The notes under the pieces: generated by a model | Told to the model about the DNA's origin: nothing | Database searches by the model: none | The model's input: the letters and a program-made list of their open reading frames with translations, nothing else | Made by a program: the position numbers and the translations under genes | Part shown: one piece after another, positions 6,123-7,222 of the stretch | Position numbering within the stretch: the first letter of the stretch is position 1 | Layout: each line of letters starts with the position of its first letter | Assembly: GCA_003513555.1 (NCBI GenBank) | Contig: DOPG01000318.1 | Coordinates: forward strand, 1-7,222 | Length of the DNA stretch: 7,222 bases | DNA from: Rhodopirellula sp. | GTDB taxonomy: Bacteria; Planctomycetota; Planctomycetia; Pirellulales; Pirellulaceae | Reading direction: 5' to 3'

Positions 6123-7222
6123 TGATTCATGGTTTCATCGAGATTCAAAATCGCATTCGCAACAGCAAACCAAGCTGCCAATTCCTGCATGTCGTTCGAT
6201 CGCAATTTTAACGCGGGAACAGAGGTCATAGTCCTTGCTTTGACTAGTTGTGCCTGATCCTGCAAAACACGACGTTCAGTCGTCAACAAGTCCAGAAGGA
6301 TCTGCTGTTCGTGATCTTCTGCATCTCTGGAAACAGCCAATTTCATTGCATATCGAACTCGCTCCCGATCATCAGTGGAAGGCGATTCACTCAGGATCCT
6401 ATCGGCCAGCGCCAAGGCCATTTCCACAAAAGCTGGATCATTCAAAAGCGTAAGCGCTTGCAGCGGGGTGTTACTTCGCCCACGGTTAACCGTACATGTA
6501 CCACGATCTGGCGCATCAAAATTGATAAAGCTGGGGTAAGGTGCTGCTCGCTTCCAGACCACATAGGCGCCACGCCGAAAGCGATCCTCGTCTTTCGCTG
6601 CGACCCATTTTGGTTGATTACGCCCAACACTGCGCCAAATTCTTTCTGGCTGGTACGGCATGATCGGTGGGCCATACATTTTTTCTGAAAGCAATCCACT
6701 GATTGCCAAAGCGTTATCCCGAATCATTTCAGCAGGCAGCCGAAATCGCGGACCTCGCGAAAGGTATCGATTCACCGGGTCTTTCGACACTGATATCGCG
6801 GTCAATTGTGCCGATCGCTGGAACGCCGCCGAAGTGACTATCAGTTTATGCAGATGCTTCATCGACCACCCTGATTCAATCAGTTCACTGGCCAGCCAAT
6901 CCAACAATTCGGGATGACTGGGCAATTCGGATTGCGTACCAAAATCCTCCAGCGTCGGCACAAGTCCAGTTCCAAACAGTTGAGCCCACCATCGATTCAC
7001 TGTAACACGAGCCAACAGAGGATTCTCTGTCGATGTCAACCAACGGGCCAGCTCCAAGCGATCGCCAGTCGTCTCGATCGTACTGTCACGTGGGAAGGTC
7101 GCGGGCGTCCTTGGCTGCACCTTATCCACTAGAGCTTCGTAGTTACCACGCAGCATCACAAAGGACTCACGGCGATTTTCCAGTTCCCTCATCACTAATG
7201 TCGTCTCAGGCATCAACCCTGC
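6119..7222 (-). CDS. DUF1553 (PSD1) domain protein, C-terminal part; 5' end outside the window
   Basis: The reading frame stays open to the right edge and its first visible residues already match the middle of the family, so the gene is cut by the window and the TTG/ATG near 7211-7216 is not its start. Counted from that TTG codon, landmarks are RGNYEALVDKVQPRTPATFP (23-42), DRLELARWLTSTENPLLARVTVNRWW (52-77), DFGTQSELPSHPELLDWLA (91-109), WKRAAPYPSFINFDAPDRGTC (221-241), NTPLQALTLLNDPAFVE (249-265) and the C-terminal ELAAWFAVANAILNLDE (345-361). These define DUF1553 (PSD1, PF07587). Complete members usually also carry DUF1549 (PSCyt2) and often a planctomycete cytochrome-c-like domain (PSCyt1) and a signal peptide, all expected beyond the edge. 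Biochemical function is unknown; redox or glycan-related roles in the periplasm have been suggested for the family. The stop overlaps the DUF1501 start by 4 bp, indicating one operon. Confidence 0.92.
   Translation of the reverse strand, partial: AGLMPETTLVMRELENRRESFVMLRGNYEALVDKVQPRTPATFPRDSTIETTGDRLELARWLTSTENPLLARVTVNRWWAQLFGTGLVPTLEDFGTQSELPSHPELLDWLASELIESGWSMKHLHKLIVTSAAFQRSAQLTAISVSKDPVNRYLSRGPRFRLPAEMIRDNALAISGLLSEKMYGPPIMPYQPERIWRSVGRNQPKWVAAKDEDRFRRGAYVVWKRAAPYPSFINFDAPDRGTCTVNRGRSNTPLQALTLLNDPAFVEMALALADRILSESPSTDDRERVRYAMKLAVSRDAEDHEQQILLDLLTTERRVLQDQAQLVKARTMTSVPALKLRSNDMQELAAWFAVANAILNLDETMNQ

Overview
The window looks like chromosomal DNA from a planctomycete, probably of the Pirellula/Rhodopirellula type. 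The strongest sign is the pair at the right end: a DUF1553 (PSD1) C-terminal half followed by a DUF1501 protein. This gene pair is greatly expanded in Planctomycetota and uncommon elsewhere. Moderate GC content, frequent lack of Shine-Dalgarno sites, a TTG and a GTG start, and loose gene spacing fit this. The assignment rests on gene families and not on any database comparison.

Layout from left to right. Positions 1-154 hold no convincing gene but contain two imperfect copies of a 31-bp tandem repeat and a near-palindrome. Two minus-strand housekeeping genes follow: rsmA/ksgA (16S rRNA dimethyladenosine transferase, 155-1075) and, upstream of it in the same direction, ribE (riboflavin synthase, 1156-1755). 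A 194-bp divergent spacer with a hairpin separates ribE from eno (enolase, 1950-3227, plus strand). Then come a two-helix membrane protein of unknown function with an NTF2-like C-terminal part (3305-3886) and tmk (thymidylate kinase, 4038-4640). tmk converges on the minus-strand DUF1501 gene (4662-6122) with only 21 bp between stop codons. The DUF1501 gene overlaps the end of the DUF1553 gene (6119 to the right edge, 5' part outside the window) by 4 bp.

The left two thirds are core metabolism and information processing: ribosome maturation, flavin synthesis, glycolysis and dTTP supply. They do not form one pathway, and the clustering seems to be simple chromosomal neighbourhood. The right third is a planctomycete exported-protein module, probably translationally coupled, whose biochemical role is still undefined. 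I see no mobile element, phage, CRISPR array, RNA gene or defence system. The least explained items are the left-edge repeat, the membrane/NTF2-like protein and the DUF1553/DUF1501 pair. I do not see a clear case for a wholly new system here.
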